DNA of 64,000 bases from Incurvaria masculella (Eukaryota; Arthropoda; Insecta; Lepidoptera; Incurvariidae). The DNA is taken from contig OX335660.1 of NCBI GenBank assembly GCA_946894095.1, positions 8,623,001-8,687,000 on the forward strand, given 5' to 3'. Position 1 is the first letter of the stretch, and each line of letters begins with the position of its first letter. Shown in pieces: positions 11,030 through 21,633 of the stretch. The translations under genes and the position numbers were made by a program. The notes beneath the pieces are model-generated. The model saw nothing but the letters and a program-made list of their open reading frames with translations. It did not search any database and was not told the origin of the DNA.

Positions 11030-12370
11030 ATGGCTTCGCCAAATGACTCTGTGTATATTAATATGCCTGAAAATCAAATAACGTTATACGGCGACCAAGA
11101 CCATGAGCCTCAAACCAATCTAAGTGTTGTGACACGAAGTGGTTCCGACTATGGTCCATCTTTTTTTACACTCGACAATGGAACTGACCAGGCGTCAGGA
11201 AGCAGGCAGGAAGCGGAAGCAGTTTCCCCTGTGGTTAAACACGAACCATCTAGTAACCTCGAAACTTGTGTGGTCAATAAACACTATTACAACCTATCGT
11301 CTTGGAACTTAAAATACAGTGGGGATTCCGATGTCCGTGAATTTATTGATCGCATCGAGGAATTAACTTATGCCCGAAATTCAAATTATGACATAGTGTT
11401 ACGTTGCTTCATCGACTTACTTAATGGTACAGCGTTGAAATGGTTCCGCACAGTTCGTGATAAAATTTCAAACTGGGACCAACTAAAGCTAGCTTTATTG
11501 ACGGAGTATGATAATGTGGATTATGTGTTCGACATAGAATCTCGGATACGTTCTCTAAAACAAAAACCAAACCAGAAATTGTCAGACTTCATCACTGATA
11601 TAAAAGATTTGTCAAACAAAATCAAGGGTCATTTATCTGATAATACCATCTTCGAGATTATTAAACGTAACATGTTGCCCATGTACAATCAGTGTTTAAT
11701 ATTCGGCACGATAAAAAATACGAACGACCTCCTTGCCTGTGGAAAAAATATTGAACGTCTTAACAATGACATGTCACTCACCCCTACCGGTAAACCCAAA
11801 CACGAGATTTCTAAAATTAATACTCACACATCCAAGTCTGAGTCAGTATCTAACTCAAACACAAACACTTGTCTTAAGTGCAAGAACCCGGGCCATTCCT
11901 TCAGATCATGCCCAAATATTTTAATACCCATTTGCTTCGACTGTGGTAAACTAAATGTGACATCCAAAAGTTGCCCTAATTGCGCTCTGAAAAATAATTC
12001 CGCACCACACACACACAATACGTATCATAACAATAACACACATTTTAATGCACCAAAACATTTCCAACCATATCGCCCGCGTTTTGGACAGGAAAACTTG
12101 TTGCGGGCTCCAATTTATTTTTATAACAACAACAATAATAATCAGACGCGCTTTAGGCCAACCCACCCTGGCCAACATAACACTCAATACCAATTTAATG
12201 GCCATGAACAAAAACCCTTTTCGAATATCACTCGTTTCCCGAACAATTATTCTCCTACTGGGCGTTACTCGGTTTCTACGCAAGAGGTGCCAAGAGATAA
12301 TAATATTCGTGCAATCGAGGCACCCCCCCCTAGTCCCGACTCATCTACTTCTCATCCAAAAAACGCGTAA
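11030..12370 (+). CDS. gag: Gag polyprotein of the Ty3/Gypsy element
   Basis: 446 residues, structural protein that would package the RNA. Residues about 90-230 form a retrotransposon Gag capsid-like region (REFIDRIEELTYA, NGTALKWFRTVRD, KLSDFITDIKDL). Near 280-320 there are two cysteine motifs of nucleocapsid type: CLKCKNPGHSFRSCP (C-X2-C-X4-H-X4-C) and an atypical CFDCGKLNVTSKSCPNC that lacks the histidine. The tail is rich in asparagine, histidine and proline. Start at the ATG after AAAA. The last codons are CCA AAA AAC GCG TAA; the heptamer A-AAA-AAC here sits in the gag frame and is a classical -1 slippage site leading into pol. Confidence 0.93.
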   Translation: MASPNDSVYINMPENQITLYGDQDHEPQTNLSVVTRSGSDYGPSFFTLDNGTDQASGSRQEAEAVSPVVKHEPSSNLETCVVNKHYYNLSSWNLKYSGDSDVREFIDRIEELTYARNSNYDIVLRCFIDLLNGTALKWFRTVRDKISNWDQLKLALLTEYDNVDYVFDIESRIRSLKQKPNQKLSDFITDIKDLSNKIKGHLSDNTIFEIIKRNMLPMYNQCLIFGTIKNTNDLLACGKNIERLNNDMSLTPTGKPKHEISKINTHTSKSESVSNSNTNTCLKCKNPGHSFRSCPNILIPICFDCGKLNVTSKSCPNCALKNNSAPHTHNTYHNNNTHFNAPKHFQPYRPRFGQENLLRAPIYFYNNNNNNQTRFRPTHPGQHNTQYQFNGHEQKPFSNITRFPNNYSPTGRYSVSTQEVPRDNNIRAIEAPPPSPDSSTSHPKNA

Positions 12371-15300
12371 ATGCACCGGTCTATACTACAGCCGAAGAAT
12401 GGTCATCCTGGTTGAAGTTTGTGTATGACTTTTCTACAAATAATAAAGTTAGTCCGGTGCTTACTAGCCAACATGGTGACAAACGCCCGTATGTACAGTT
12501 CACTTTAAATAACAAACATTGCACAGCTTTATTGGATAGCGGAGCTGAAATTAATGTGCTGGGTAACAATTCACATCAGGAAATATTGAATATGGGTTTT
12601 GAACTAAAAAATTCAAATATTTACTCAGCCATTACTGCTGACGGTACCAGACAATTAAGCCTTGGTTCCATTTATTGTCCTATTGTGGTGGATAACATCG
12701 AAATTCCGCTTACTTTCGAAGTCATCCCCGAAATAAAGTCTGACTGCATTTTGGGCATAGAATTCTGGGAAAAATCTGGATTGTCAAAAAATATAACTGG
12801 GTATATCAACAAAAACATTGTGTTCCCTAAACCATTGGAATCTCAAATCTCAGCATTAATTAAGGATCAGAGTCCTCTACGAAAAATTCAAAATATTAAC
12901 AGCAAAACAGAGGCCCTTAAATTTAAAATTAATAACTTCAACAGCCCACGCGGGAGCAAACAATATAAACTACTTGACGAATCCCTTACTAAATTATTAT
13001 TAGAATTGGATGGCATCCCTTCAAATAACAACCCTGATATTAAATCTGCCCGCAAAGCCGCAGTATCAGCAGTTCAGGATTTGCTCAACACTTTAGATAC
13101 CAAGGCGTCAAAACCTAAGTCGCCAAACCCCCCTCTTCTCGAATATGTTCCCCTTGCTTCAGTAGAGGCCAAGGTGGCCTCGAACCCACAGTCTTCTTCC
13201 CTTCTACACTCTGATATTAAAACCAATAGTTGTAAACTTTCAAATGAAGAACAATTGATACTAAACAAAATATTACACAAATTTGAATCAATTTCGTTCG
13301 AAAAACGTGGTCTAGGTCGTACCCACCTCCTCGAATACGAAATTGAAACTGAAGGCCCTCCAATCAAACAGAGATTCTATCGCATGTCTCCCTATAAACA
13401 AAAGTTGGTAGACCAATTAATTGACGAAATGATTGAGCTGGATGTTTTGGAGCCTTCCTCATCTCCTTGGGCTAGTCCTGTTCTAGTAGTGCCAAAAAAG
13501 GACAACACTTACCGCCTTTGTATGGACTCCCGTAAATTAAACGCAGTTACTAAAAAATGTAGCTACCCTCTACCTCGTATTGACAACATTTTGGATAATT
13601 TAAAAGACACGAAATATATTTCTTCGATCGACCTTTCTAAAGCATTCCTCCAGCTCCCACTCGCGGAATCCGCTAAGGAGAAAACAGCTATTATCTCGCA
13701 AGGCCGAGGCCTACTTCAATTTAAAGTGGTTCCGTTCGGACTGGCGAACGCTCCTCAAAATCTACAGCGTTTAGTGGATACTCTTTTTGGTCCTGAATTT
13801 GATAACCATGTGTTTGGATATTTAGACGATCTGATAATAGTTTCCAATAATTTCACTGACCACATTACATACCTGGATAAGGTCTTTGAACGACTTCAAT
13901 ACGCTAACCTTACAGTAAATCTTAAAAAATGTAAATTTTTAAAATCAGAATTAAAATACCTTGGTTACATTATTAACGAGTTTGGCTTAAAAACAGACCC
14001 AGCTAAAGTGGAGGCGGTCGAGAGCTTTCCTACTCCAAAATGCGTCAAGGACGTACGCAGCTTTTTAGGCCTAGCCTCGTATTACCGTCGGTTCATCAAA
14101 CATTTTTCAACCATTGCGGCTCCTCTGTCTAAACTCACTAGCTCAAATTCAGAAAAATTCTCAAAATTTACGTGGACTCCAGAGGCAGATGCAGCCTTTA
14201 CCAAATTAAAATCTGCACTAACTTCGGCCCCTGTTTTAAGTGTTCCTAATTTCGAAGCTCCATTTTTTCTCCATTGTGACGCCAGCCTAACCGGAATTGG
14301 CTCTGCGGTCGTGCAGAAGGACGCTAAAAATCAGGAGCACCCCGTAGCTTATTTTTCAAGATCGTTAACTAAACAGGAACAAGGTTTCTCTACCACAGAG
14401 AGAGAACTTCTAAGTATTGTGGAAGCCACCACCCATTTCAGACATTATCTTGAGGGTACTCATTTCACCATAGTCACTGATCACGAAAGCCTCAAATGGT
14501 TATACAAACTCGAAAATCCTACAGGCAGACTCGCTCGTTGGTCAACTAGGCTTTCTCAATTCTCATTTGATATCATTCACAAAAAAGGCAAACTCCACAT
14601 GGTCCCAGACGCTTTGTCGCGTATTAAAATCGAAAGTTTGGCATCTTCTAACCTAAACACGCCCGTAACTGATGAGTGGTATTTGAAAATAAAAAATACA
14701 ATACAAAAATCACCTGCTAGTTACCCAAACTTTAGATGGGAAGATGACAAACTTTTTCGTTATTGCAAACCCAAATTTAACTTGCTTCATTCCTTTTCTT
14801 GGAAAGAGGTGATCCCCTCTGATCACATTAAACAATTAGTAACATCAACACATGTAAACCCTCTTTCAGCACACCTTGGGCCCTTTAAATGTTTTAAAAA
14901 ATTACAACTTAATTACTATTGGCCCAATATGTATCAATCTATCAAGTTAATCTTAAGCTCCTGTGAAGTTTGTTTAGCCTTCAAATCTAACAACAAATCT
15001 CCTCAGGGTAAAATGTTATATCAAAAAAAGGTCTTCGCTCCTATGCAAGTCCTTAGTATGGATTTGGTTGGCCCGCTTCCTAGGTCCTATTCGGGTCACG
15101 CATATTTGCTTACGGTTGTAGACATTTTCTCTAAGTATGTTTGGTTATGCCCACTTAAAAAAGCGAACAGTGCGTCAATCATTAAATTTATAGAAAATAA
15201 CATTTTCCTAGTCCATGGTACGCCTTTTTGTATAATAACAGATAATGGGAGTCAATTCGTTTCAAAAGAATTTCAGGCACTTTTAAACAGATACCATGTT

Positions 15301-15894
15301 CCAAAAACCTTCCGTAATTGTGTTTACTTCCCGCAAAACAATACAGTGGAACGGCACAATCGTACAATTGAACTCGCAATTGCTTCATATGTTGAGGCTG
15401 ATCAAAGAAATTGGACCAAGAACCTTTCTAAAATCCGTGCTGCTTTGAACAGCCATGTCAGTATCGCTCATGGTTTCTCCCCTAATTTTGTAATGACTGG
15501 TAGAGAACTTATTTTGGATGGTCGCTTTCACAAATTTGCTGATTTCACTAAACTGGACGAATTAACCATTGATGGTCGCGACGAATGGGCCACCAATTTA
15601 AAATCTTTGGCTAATATCTTCCATCAGATTCAGTCACATCTAACCCAGGCATATCAAAATAATGCCAAGCGTTATAACCTTCGTCGTACGGTTGTAAATT
15701 TCAATGTGGGAGACACCGTCTGGCGACGATCTCATGTGCAGTCGGATGCGGCTAAGTTCTTTTCAAACAAGTTAGCTCCCAGGTTCATTAAATCGGTGGT
15801 TCTAGAAAAGAAATCGGAAAATACTTACGTCTTGGGTAACACGGATGGTTCTAAAGCAGGGCTATTCCATGTTAGTGATATTATTAAATATTAA
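12334..15894 (+). CDS. pol: Pol polyprotein (protease, RT, RNase H, integrase) of the Ty3/Gypsy element
   Basis: The frame opens after a TAG at 12331-12333 and overlaps the end of gag by 37 bases. There is no ATG near its start (the first candidate, at 12412, is a TTG), so it is expected to be made as a Gag-Pol fusion by -1 frameshifting. Counting from 12412: protease active site LLDSGAEINVLG at about 42-44 (DSG); RT with SIDLSKAFLQLPLA and YLDD near 470; RNase H with HCDASLTGIG, TTERELLSIVEA and VTDHESLKWL; integrase with an H-H-C-C finger (AHLG...CEVC) and catalytic D (SMDLVGPLP), D (ITDNGSQF, about 944) and E (NTVERHNRTI). All catalytic residues I looked for are present and there is no internal stop, so this copy may be active. 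Confidence 0.95.
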   Translation, partial: SRLIYFSSKKRVNAPVYTTAEEWSSWLKFVYDFSTNNKVSPVLTSQHGDKRPYVQFTLNNKHCTALLDSGAEINVLGNNSHQEILNMGFELKNSNIYSAITADGTRQLSLGSIYCPIVVDNIEIPLTFEVIPEIKSDCILGIEFWEKSGLSKNITGYINKNIVFPKPLESQISALIKDQSPLRKIQNINSKTEALKFKINNFNSPRGSKQYKLLDESLTKLLLELDGIPSNNNPDIKSARKAAVSAVQDLLNTLDTKASKPKSPNPPLLEYVPLASVEAKVASNPQSSSLLHSDIKTNSCKLSNEEQLILNKILHKFESISFEKRGLGRTHLLEYEIETEGPPIKQRFYRMSPYKQKLVDQLIDEMIELDVLEPSSSPWASPVLVVPKKDNTYRLCMDSRKLNAVTKKCSYPLPRIDNILDNLKDTKYISSIDLSKAFLQLPLAESAKEKTAIISQGRGLLQFKVVPFGLANAPQNLQRLVDTLFGPEFDNHVFGYLDDLIIVSNNFTDHITYLDKVFERLQYANLTVNLKKCKFLKSELKYLGYIINEFGLKTDPAKVEAVESFPTPKCVKDVRSFLGLASYYRRFIKHFSTIAAPLSKLTSSNSEKFSKFTWTPEADAAFTKLKSALTSAPVLSVPNFEAPFFLHCDASLTGIGSAVVQKDAKNQEHPVAYFSRSLTKQEQGFSTTERELLSIVEATTHFRHYLEGTHFTIVTDHESLKWLYKLENPTGRLARWSTRLSQFSFDIIHKKGKLHMVPDALSRIKIESLASSNLNTPVTDEWYLKIKNTIQKSPASYPNFRWEDDKLFRYCKPKFNLLHSFSWKEVIPSDHIKQLVTSTHVNPLSAHLGPFKCFKKLQLNYYWPNMYQSIKLILSSCEVCLAFKSNNKSPQGKMLYQKKVFAPMQVLSMDLVGPLPRSYSGHAYLLTVVDIFSKYVWLCPLKKANSASIIKFIENNIFLVHGTPFCIITDNGSQFVSKEFQALLNRYHVPKTFRNCVYFPQNNTVERHNRTIELAIASYVEADQRNWTKNLSKIRAALNSHVSIAHGFSPNFVMTGRELILDGRFHKFADFTKLDELTIDGRDEWATNLKSLANIFHQIQSHLTQAYQNNAKRYNLRRTVVNFNVGDTVWRRSHVQSDAAKFFSNKLAPRFIKSVVLEKKSENTYVLGNTDGSKAGLFHVSDIIKY
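12358..12364 (+). promoter_or_regulatory. -1 ribosomal frameshift slippery heptamer A-AAA-AAC
   Basis: The seven bases AAAAAAC fall as A|AAA|AAC in the gag frame, two codons before the gag stop. A -1 shift here enters the open pol frame directly. The heptamer type is a standard slippery site in retroviruses and retrotransposons; the downstream stimulatory structure was not modelled. Confidence 0.75.
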
Positions 15895-18622
15895 TTATTT
15901 AGTTCCCCAACTTTTAAGTTCATTTTGACTTATAGTTCTTCTCTAATTTTTGTCCATGAACCTTTTAGATGTGTTTGTATCGTTATTGGTCAATAATAAT
16001 TACTATTTAGTAATGCCTAGTTTCTTATATCTTAAACTCTAGTTTTGGAAATAAGTACATTATAATTGTCCCTCCCTTGCCCGCCCCTCTTTCCACGTAG
16101 TCGTGCGCGGTTGTTTTTTTGGAATATTTTTCGAACGCACGTAAATATCTAAAGCCTTATTGAAAAAATATCCCGTGAACGGTATTGGCAAGGGAATTCA
16201 CGTTAATAAATAAGCCCTACCTTTGCTCGCAGGACGGTTTCGTGATAATCCTGCGTTAACAAATTTAAGCCTCATATCACACTCTCTGGCATAGAGTCTT
16301 CTTATAAAAATTTAATTGTATACTTTAAAATAAAATAAAAATAAGATTTATTCATAAATCTCGTAACTGGTCTTGTAACCTTGTAAACGGTCTTGTAAAA
16401 TAAAATATAAACTTTGGGAAAAACCTTTTAAATGTTCTTGTCAAACAAATTTAGAAACTTTTGGTAAATCTTGTCAATGGTAAGTGTTATTATGAACATT
16501 GAAAAATCTTGCTATCGGTCCTTGTTATAAAAAATTAAGACATATATTTTTTTATTTGTTTTCATATATGTGCCAATAAATACTTTAAACATCTTTTGAC
16601 ACGCCTAAAAAGGCCACGTGTCATGGGATATACGGAAGACGGATAATTGGGGAATCTTCTATTAGAAAAATAAGCCATACCCCACAAAAAATAAAAATTG
16701 GTACCAGGTTAGGCTCCTTGCTTACCCTGGACCCCCTCAGACGAATCCGGAGCTAACTTAGCCTCGCGTTCGTCGCCAATCCCCTCTACCTTCATACCCT
16801 TCCCTACGTCCTCATCCCTAGCAAGCTTGCGCCTTCCCCTTACCTTACCCTAATCACCTCTTCCCATCCCAGTTTGTCAGTTATTCTAAAAGAAAGGATA
16901 CGTAAGGTCGTTTGAATGTATATGGATGTATGTGTTTCCTTCCCTATTCCTATAAATTGTCACTTGTCACCAGTAGTTTGGTCTCACCTGAGCCAGCTAC
17001 GTTGACAAGACAACTAGCGCTTCCGCGCATTTCTCACGGCACCAGTGACCGGGTGACAACCATATCACATCTCCGGTCACAATTTTGCCTACGCACATTC
17101 GTGTTTTAATTAATGGACACGCCCCCTGGGGGGGGCAGACATTAACGGATACCCCATTTATGGCCAACCCTCACGTAGCGCTTCTCGACATGGCGACACA
17201 CTCGGTGTCTACCTAGGGCCCTGATCTGAGTTACCCCAATCAATCCGTGCTCAGGTCTAAAGAGGTTTTGCGAGTCCTTATTCGAAGGCTCATTCACCAC
17301 CAATTTTTTTATCAACACTGCAGCATTATCTAAAATATATATATACAAAAAACTCCACACCTCTGTAAATAGTTGTAAATAAACTTTAGCTATAAATACT
17401 ACTAAATAAGGATAGAATATTTTAATGTTAAAAAAAAAAAAAAATATTAAATAAGTATTGCCTAAAAATAGATCTTAAATATTGTTACGTTTGGTTCGAC
17501 CTCTATCACAAACCAAACAAAATATGCTCGTCACGAACCCTATAGTCTCGGATTTTCTTGTCATAACTTGTGCATTGTAAATTGCACAACGAAGTACGTA
17601 ATTTATTCAATAAACATTCCTTATTACCTTAATATTAGGCTCAATATGTCATCTCGCTTATTTATGTTAATAAATAAGCTTAGTTAATAATATCTAGTCG
17701 TAGGCATTTATACAATTTAAGAATAAAAATCTCTGTGTATTAACCTTGTTAACATAAATACGTTCCTGTACTTACTCAAAATCTACAGCGAACAAATCTT
17801 TCAAGGCTATTTTTCTCGTTTCAATCGTGACTACGCCTTAGTAACTGCCATGACACATAATTATGGTATAAAAATAATGTACATATGGTAATAAAAAAGC
17901 TCGTTATATTGCAAATACGATTAATTTTGTAATATAAAGTTTTAAATAAAATAAAAAGATAGAAACAATTCTACGTCTTTCGGTCACTTTATAAAAATGT
18001 ATCGAGATACACGGTTACTTTATTTACGTTTCATGCTATCGGAACTAACTTGTTGCTCGTCGTCTTCTCGTGTCTGTTTAGTTAACCGCTCAAGCGAACG
18101 CACCTTTTCAACAAATTTTCAAATGTCGCATTTCGTTTTCGAACCTTTTAACACATAATGTTGAATAACAATTTAAGTTGTATATTTTTAATTTAAAAAA
18201 AAAAATTACTAAGTTTATGGGCTCTGGTTTCTTGTTTGTGTTAGTTATAAGGTGTTACTGCTTTAAGATTTCAATAGTATCTATGTAATGTTTTTTGGTT
18301 AAAATTATCTATAATTTGATATTATTCTGTAGTAATTTAAAATTATTTATATAAGTTAGTACTCCTCTGGGCCTGGCTTCTGATCTTCTGTAAATCTTCT
18401 CGTGTTCATAAACTTTGAACGTCTCGTGGTTATTTTGTATAATTGTCACTGTACTAACTAGCTTTATTTAGGTTTCTCTTTTCAAAACTCATGTTACTGT
18501 CACACTGATAGTTTATGTTAAAGTCTTAATGACATCTTGGTCATTCCAATTAATGTCCATTGTACTTCAATTCTTTTTTCTTTTTTTCTTTTTTCTTTTT
18601 GGTTAGTTAATTTAGGATGTGT
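15895..18622 (+). other. Long non-coding 3' region of the LTR element
   Basis: 2.7 kb between pol and the 3' LTR with no frame longer than about 70 codons, so no envelope gene. It contains a loose repetition of GGTCTTGTAA / TCTTGTCAA words at 16365-16530 and a C/T-rich block at about 16710-16870. A pyrimidine tract (18571-18600, mostly T) lies just before the 3' LTR where a purine tract would be expected; the last 22 bases before the LTR are not purine-rich. Confidence 0.7.
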
Positions 18623-19960
18623 TGTAGCATGTTTTCGAAACGCTTTTATTAATGTACAATCTCCCTAGAATTATGACACGTCGGTTCAACATTGCAACAC
18701 AGATCTCCCGCGCAATTCGTAGCGAGCCAGCATTCCCTTTCTCCCTCGCACGCGACCCCAACGTATGGCGCCTTCGGCGGGCCAATCACAGGCTCAGGAT
18801 AGCACCGCACGCGACTTCAACGTATGGCGCCTTCGGCGGACCAATCACAGGCGCAGGATAGCACCGCATTGACACCACGCGCGGTACCGTCGTTGCAAAA
18901 CGCGCGCCATGGTTTCTATAACTAGACTGAGCAAGCCGGGCGGCGCGATTCCAGTTTGGGCGCTGAGTACCGACGAACGTGTGCGAGTGTCTTCAACGCG
19001 CGAAAGGCGGTTGGAACCTAGGCGACGCCGATGTCGAGTGTGGAGCACCGTGAGGAGGCCAGGTGACGCGGCCGGGCGCTTCGGGGGGCCGAGTGAAGCT
19101 GCCGGGTTCCTGCGGAGCTTCAGGTCCGGGCCGCGAGGAACGCCGAGAGGCGGCCGGGTGCGGCCTCGAGCACCGGCGTAGCGGCGGAGCGTAGCTTCCG
19201 GAGGCGTCACCAGCCAAGGCGAGCTCCCGCGGCGCACGTCCACCGCCTGCGCATCTTCGGCGAGACCTTCTTGTGATCGGTACCCCCCACACCTCTATCC
19301 TGGAACTATATGCCCAAGATCAGTGAGATAGGACCCCACTAAAGTCGCTCAGGGAAGCGCGGCAAAATACATCCTTGGACTTCTGGTGATCACCTCCGTT
19401 GTGTCTGTTAGACATAAGTTCTTTGTTAATTCAAATTGTGTAAATATGTAGATATTAATCTCTTTGAAAGGCGAAGCCAGAGCCCATCTTACCCTTATAT
19501 GCATAGCGTCTAGTTTCTATACCTCACCTTGCTCTAGTCTAGATTTGGTACTGTGTTTATGTCTCATGTAATATAGACTGAACATGATGTTAAATTTGGT
19601 GCACATTAATAACTCCTCCCTGGGTTAGGCCTCCTTTCCCTACCGCTATCCTACACACAACTACTCGGCGGAGGCGTTACAAGGTACATACACGACACCT
19701 TCCCTTCCCGATGTAGGTGGTAGGACAGCAACATAGCAGTCAGCAAATTCACCACCATGTAGCTGAATGGAAGTTTAACTTACCACCGGAAGAACCACAC
19801 CCTGGGTTCCCTTTGCTCTACCGCTACTAGCCGAGGCTTCTCCTGTAATTCTGCTTATCATTATTTTTTATATAAATTCTTGGACTTAACCGGCAGTGTT
19901 CCTACACTCGCCTGGAACCTCATACATAATAAAATAAACTCTTAAATTTATACAGCTACA
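18623..19960 (+). repeat. 3' LTR of the Ty3/Gypsy element
   Basis: Same sequence as 8736-10074 except for one missing T in TAGTTTCTA (about 19511-19519). The two 59-bp CCAAT-bearing units lie at 18749-18807 and 18808-18866. Followed directly by GTGG, the right copy of the target duplication. Confidence 0.93.
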
Positions 19961-19964
19961 GTGG

Positions 19965-21633
19965 GCAATAAAGTAGTGGATACCCCTATTTATTTTTTAA
20001 ATTGGTTTTAAAAATGATTTACAGCTGTATTCAGAGTGGGCGGACTAATTTTAATACGCCGGATTAAACCAGTTTTTTATACTAAGTTTTCACAGGTACC
20101 CTATGAATACGACCGTTACAATTTACCTCGGAAATGCTCAGGTCGTACTTAATATTCCTTCAGCAGCTTCTTTATATTTATCATATTCGTCCCTTTATAC
20201 ATTTAAATGCTATAAATAATTTTATCATATTAAATTTAAAAAAATGTGTTTCAAATCATATAAAGGTACTCTTACGTGTCGTGTCAGAACACATGGCATA
20301 CCTTGAGCCGGAGCGTTAATTAATGCTCTATTATCAAATAAAAGTCAAGTTTATAATGTCATCGTATTAAATCGTTTCTAAAATCCGAGATGAATGATAT
20401 AAAATAAACTGTTACAAATAGAAATTAAATTAAAAATGCTCCTAAATAGATTAATAGATAACATTTATGTATATGTAAACTATTTATGTTTTATTATAAT
20501 AAAATAATATTCTTGCCTTGAGCACGGCAAGAATATCATGGCTTACCAAACTTTTTTTAATAATTACAATCTATGTGTGGACTATATAATAAAGAATATA
20601 TAAACACATTTAAAACTAGGAATAGGACATGGACTTTTTACAAATAGATTCGCAGTGGCTAATGATTTCAACAAATATATCCAATCAAGTGTAAATTTAT
20701 CATTAGAGAACCTTAAAATAGGTTTGCTCGCATTAAGGAATTTATCACATTCCAACCTTGTGGGATTGAAAAAAATGTGGATACCATCAGTAGTATTCTA
20801 AGTGGTAGTTATTCGCGGATGATGTCCTCACTAAATCGCATTTTATTTTATTGGTTAATCCGGTGATGATTCACGTATTAAATTCTTATGGTTCAATCTG
20901 AAAGTTCGCAAGAATGATTACATATATGTACGGAACATATCTCCTAACTTCTTAAAGACCGTCTCGGGCGGCATTTATAGATCCTCTAATGGGGAAGAAA
21001 ACAGATCATTTATCACGAGAAGTAGCGTCTAAGCGAGCTCACCTAAAAGAGCTCTTTGGTTCCGCAGGTTTACACCATTGATTAATGCTGGCGAAAAGTC
21101 CATGACCAAATACCAGCTCTATTCAATCGTGTAAGCTTGCGGAATCGAAGAGTTTGGCGAAATTTTGATAAGAGGTTTGTAACTTGTGATAGAGGCTCTG
21201 AACACTGTCAGTGCTATTAGGACCAACTGTATTCACGCTGTCAGCGTTTGAGCGCAATTCGGACCGCGGCCTTAGGTGAGAACTTCTCGTGTTAGTTTGT
21301 TACACTTGACTTTCCATGTGGAACCAAACACAAGAAAAATGTACGCGCATGTGTTTGTAAATTGATTGATTCGATTCCGCTGTCATGTTTGCGTCAAATC
21401 ATTTCATTGTTGGTGGACTTTTTTGGGAACTGTTTTCGTTTACCAGCGCTATCTACCATTTATTTGTATGTATTTTAGGTTCTTATCTTCCCTCAGCGCG
21501 CTATCGGTGTGATCAGATGATTTGACTATAATGTACATTGATCGACACGACAATGAGATAACGTAGTCCTCTCGCTCACTGAAGAGGGTGTGATTGAAGA
21601 ACCTGCTCTAAGGTACTGCCTCAGGTGTTGAAG
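19965..21633. other. Gene-free stretch upstream of Rab30
   Basis: Contains a copy of repeat family E at 20020-20122 (see that entry) and an 11-bp perfect hairpin at 20507-20536. The words GAGAACTTCTCGTGTT at about 21281 recur at 47817 and 48049. The Rab30 promoter and any 5' untranslated exon should be here; TGCCTCAG directly before GTGTTGAAGATGG may be a splice acceptor. No other gene supported. Confidence 0.5.
20020..20122 (+). repeat. Repeat family E, copy 1
   Basis: Shares GGCGGACTAA, TTTAATACGCC and the ACTAAGTTTT(C/G)ACAGGT block with 48216-48347 and 53536-53652. About 100-130 bp, non-coding, probably a MITE-like or SINE-like element. Confidence 0.65.

Larger units (their letters stand above)
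8736..19960 (+). mobile_element. Complete Ty3/Gypsy-type LTR retrotransposon
   Basis: The 11,225-bp element has two LTRs of 1339 and 1338 bp. It is flanked by a 4-bp direct repeat GTGG (8732-8735 and 19961-19964), the target duplication expected of Ty3/Gypsy integrases. LTRs begin TGTAGC and end GCTACA, the usual TG...CA with a 6-bp inverted end. Inside are a roughly 1-kb leader, gag (11030-12370), pol in the -1 frame (to 15894), and a 2.7-kb region without ORFs before the 3' LTR. Pol order protease-RT-RNase H-integrase places it with Ty3/Gypsy. I compared the LTRs by eye and found one difference (TAGTTTTCTA against TAGTTTCTA), so the insertion is young. No env-like ORF is seen. It split an older repeat: GAGGCCCTGTGG at the left joins GTGGGCAATA at the right. 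Confidence 0.95.
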
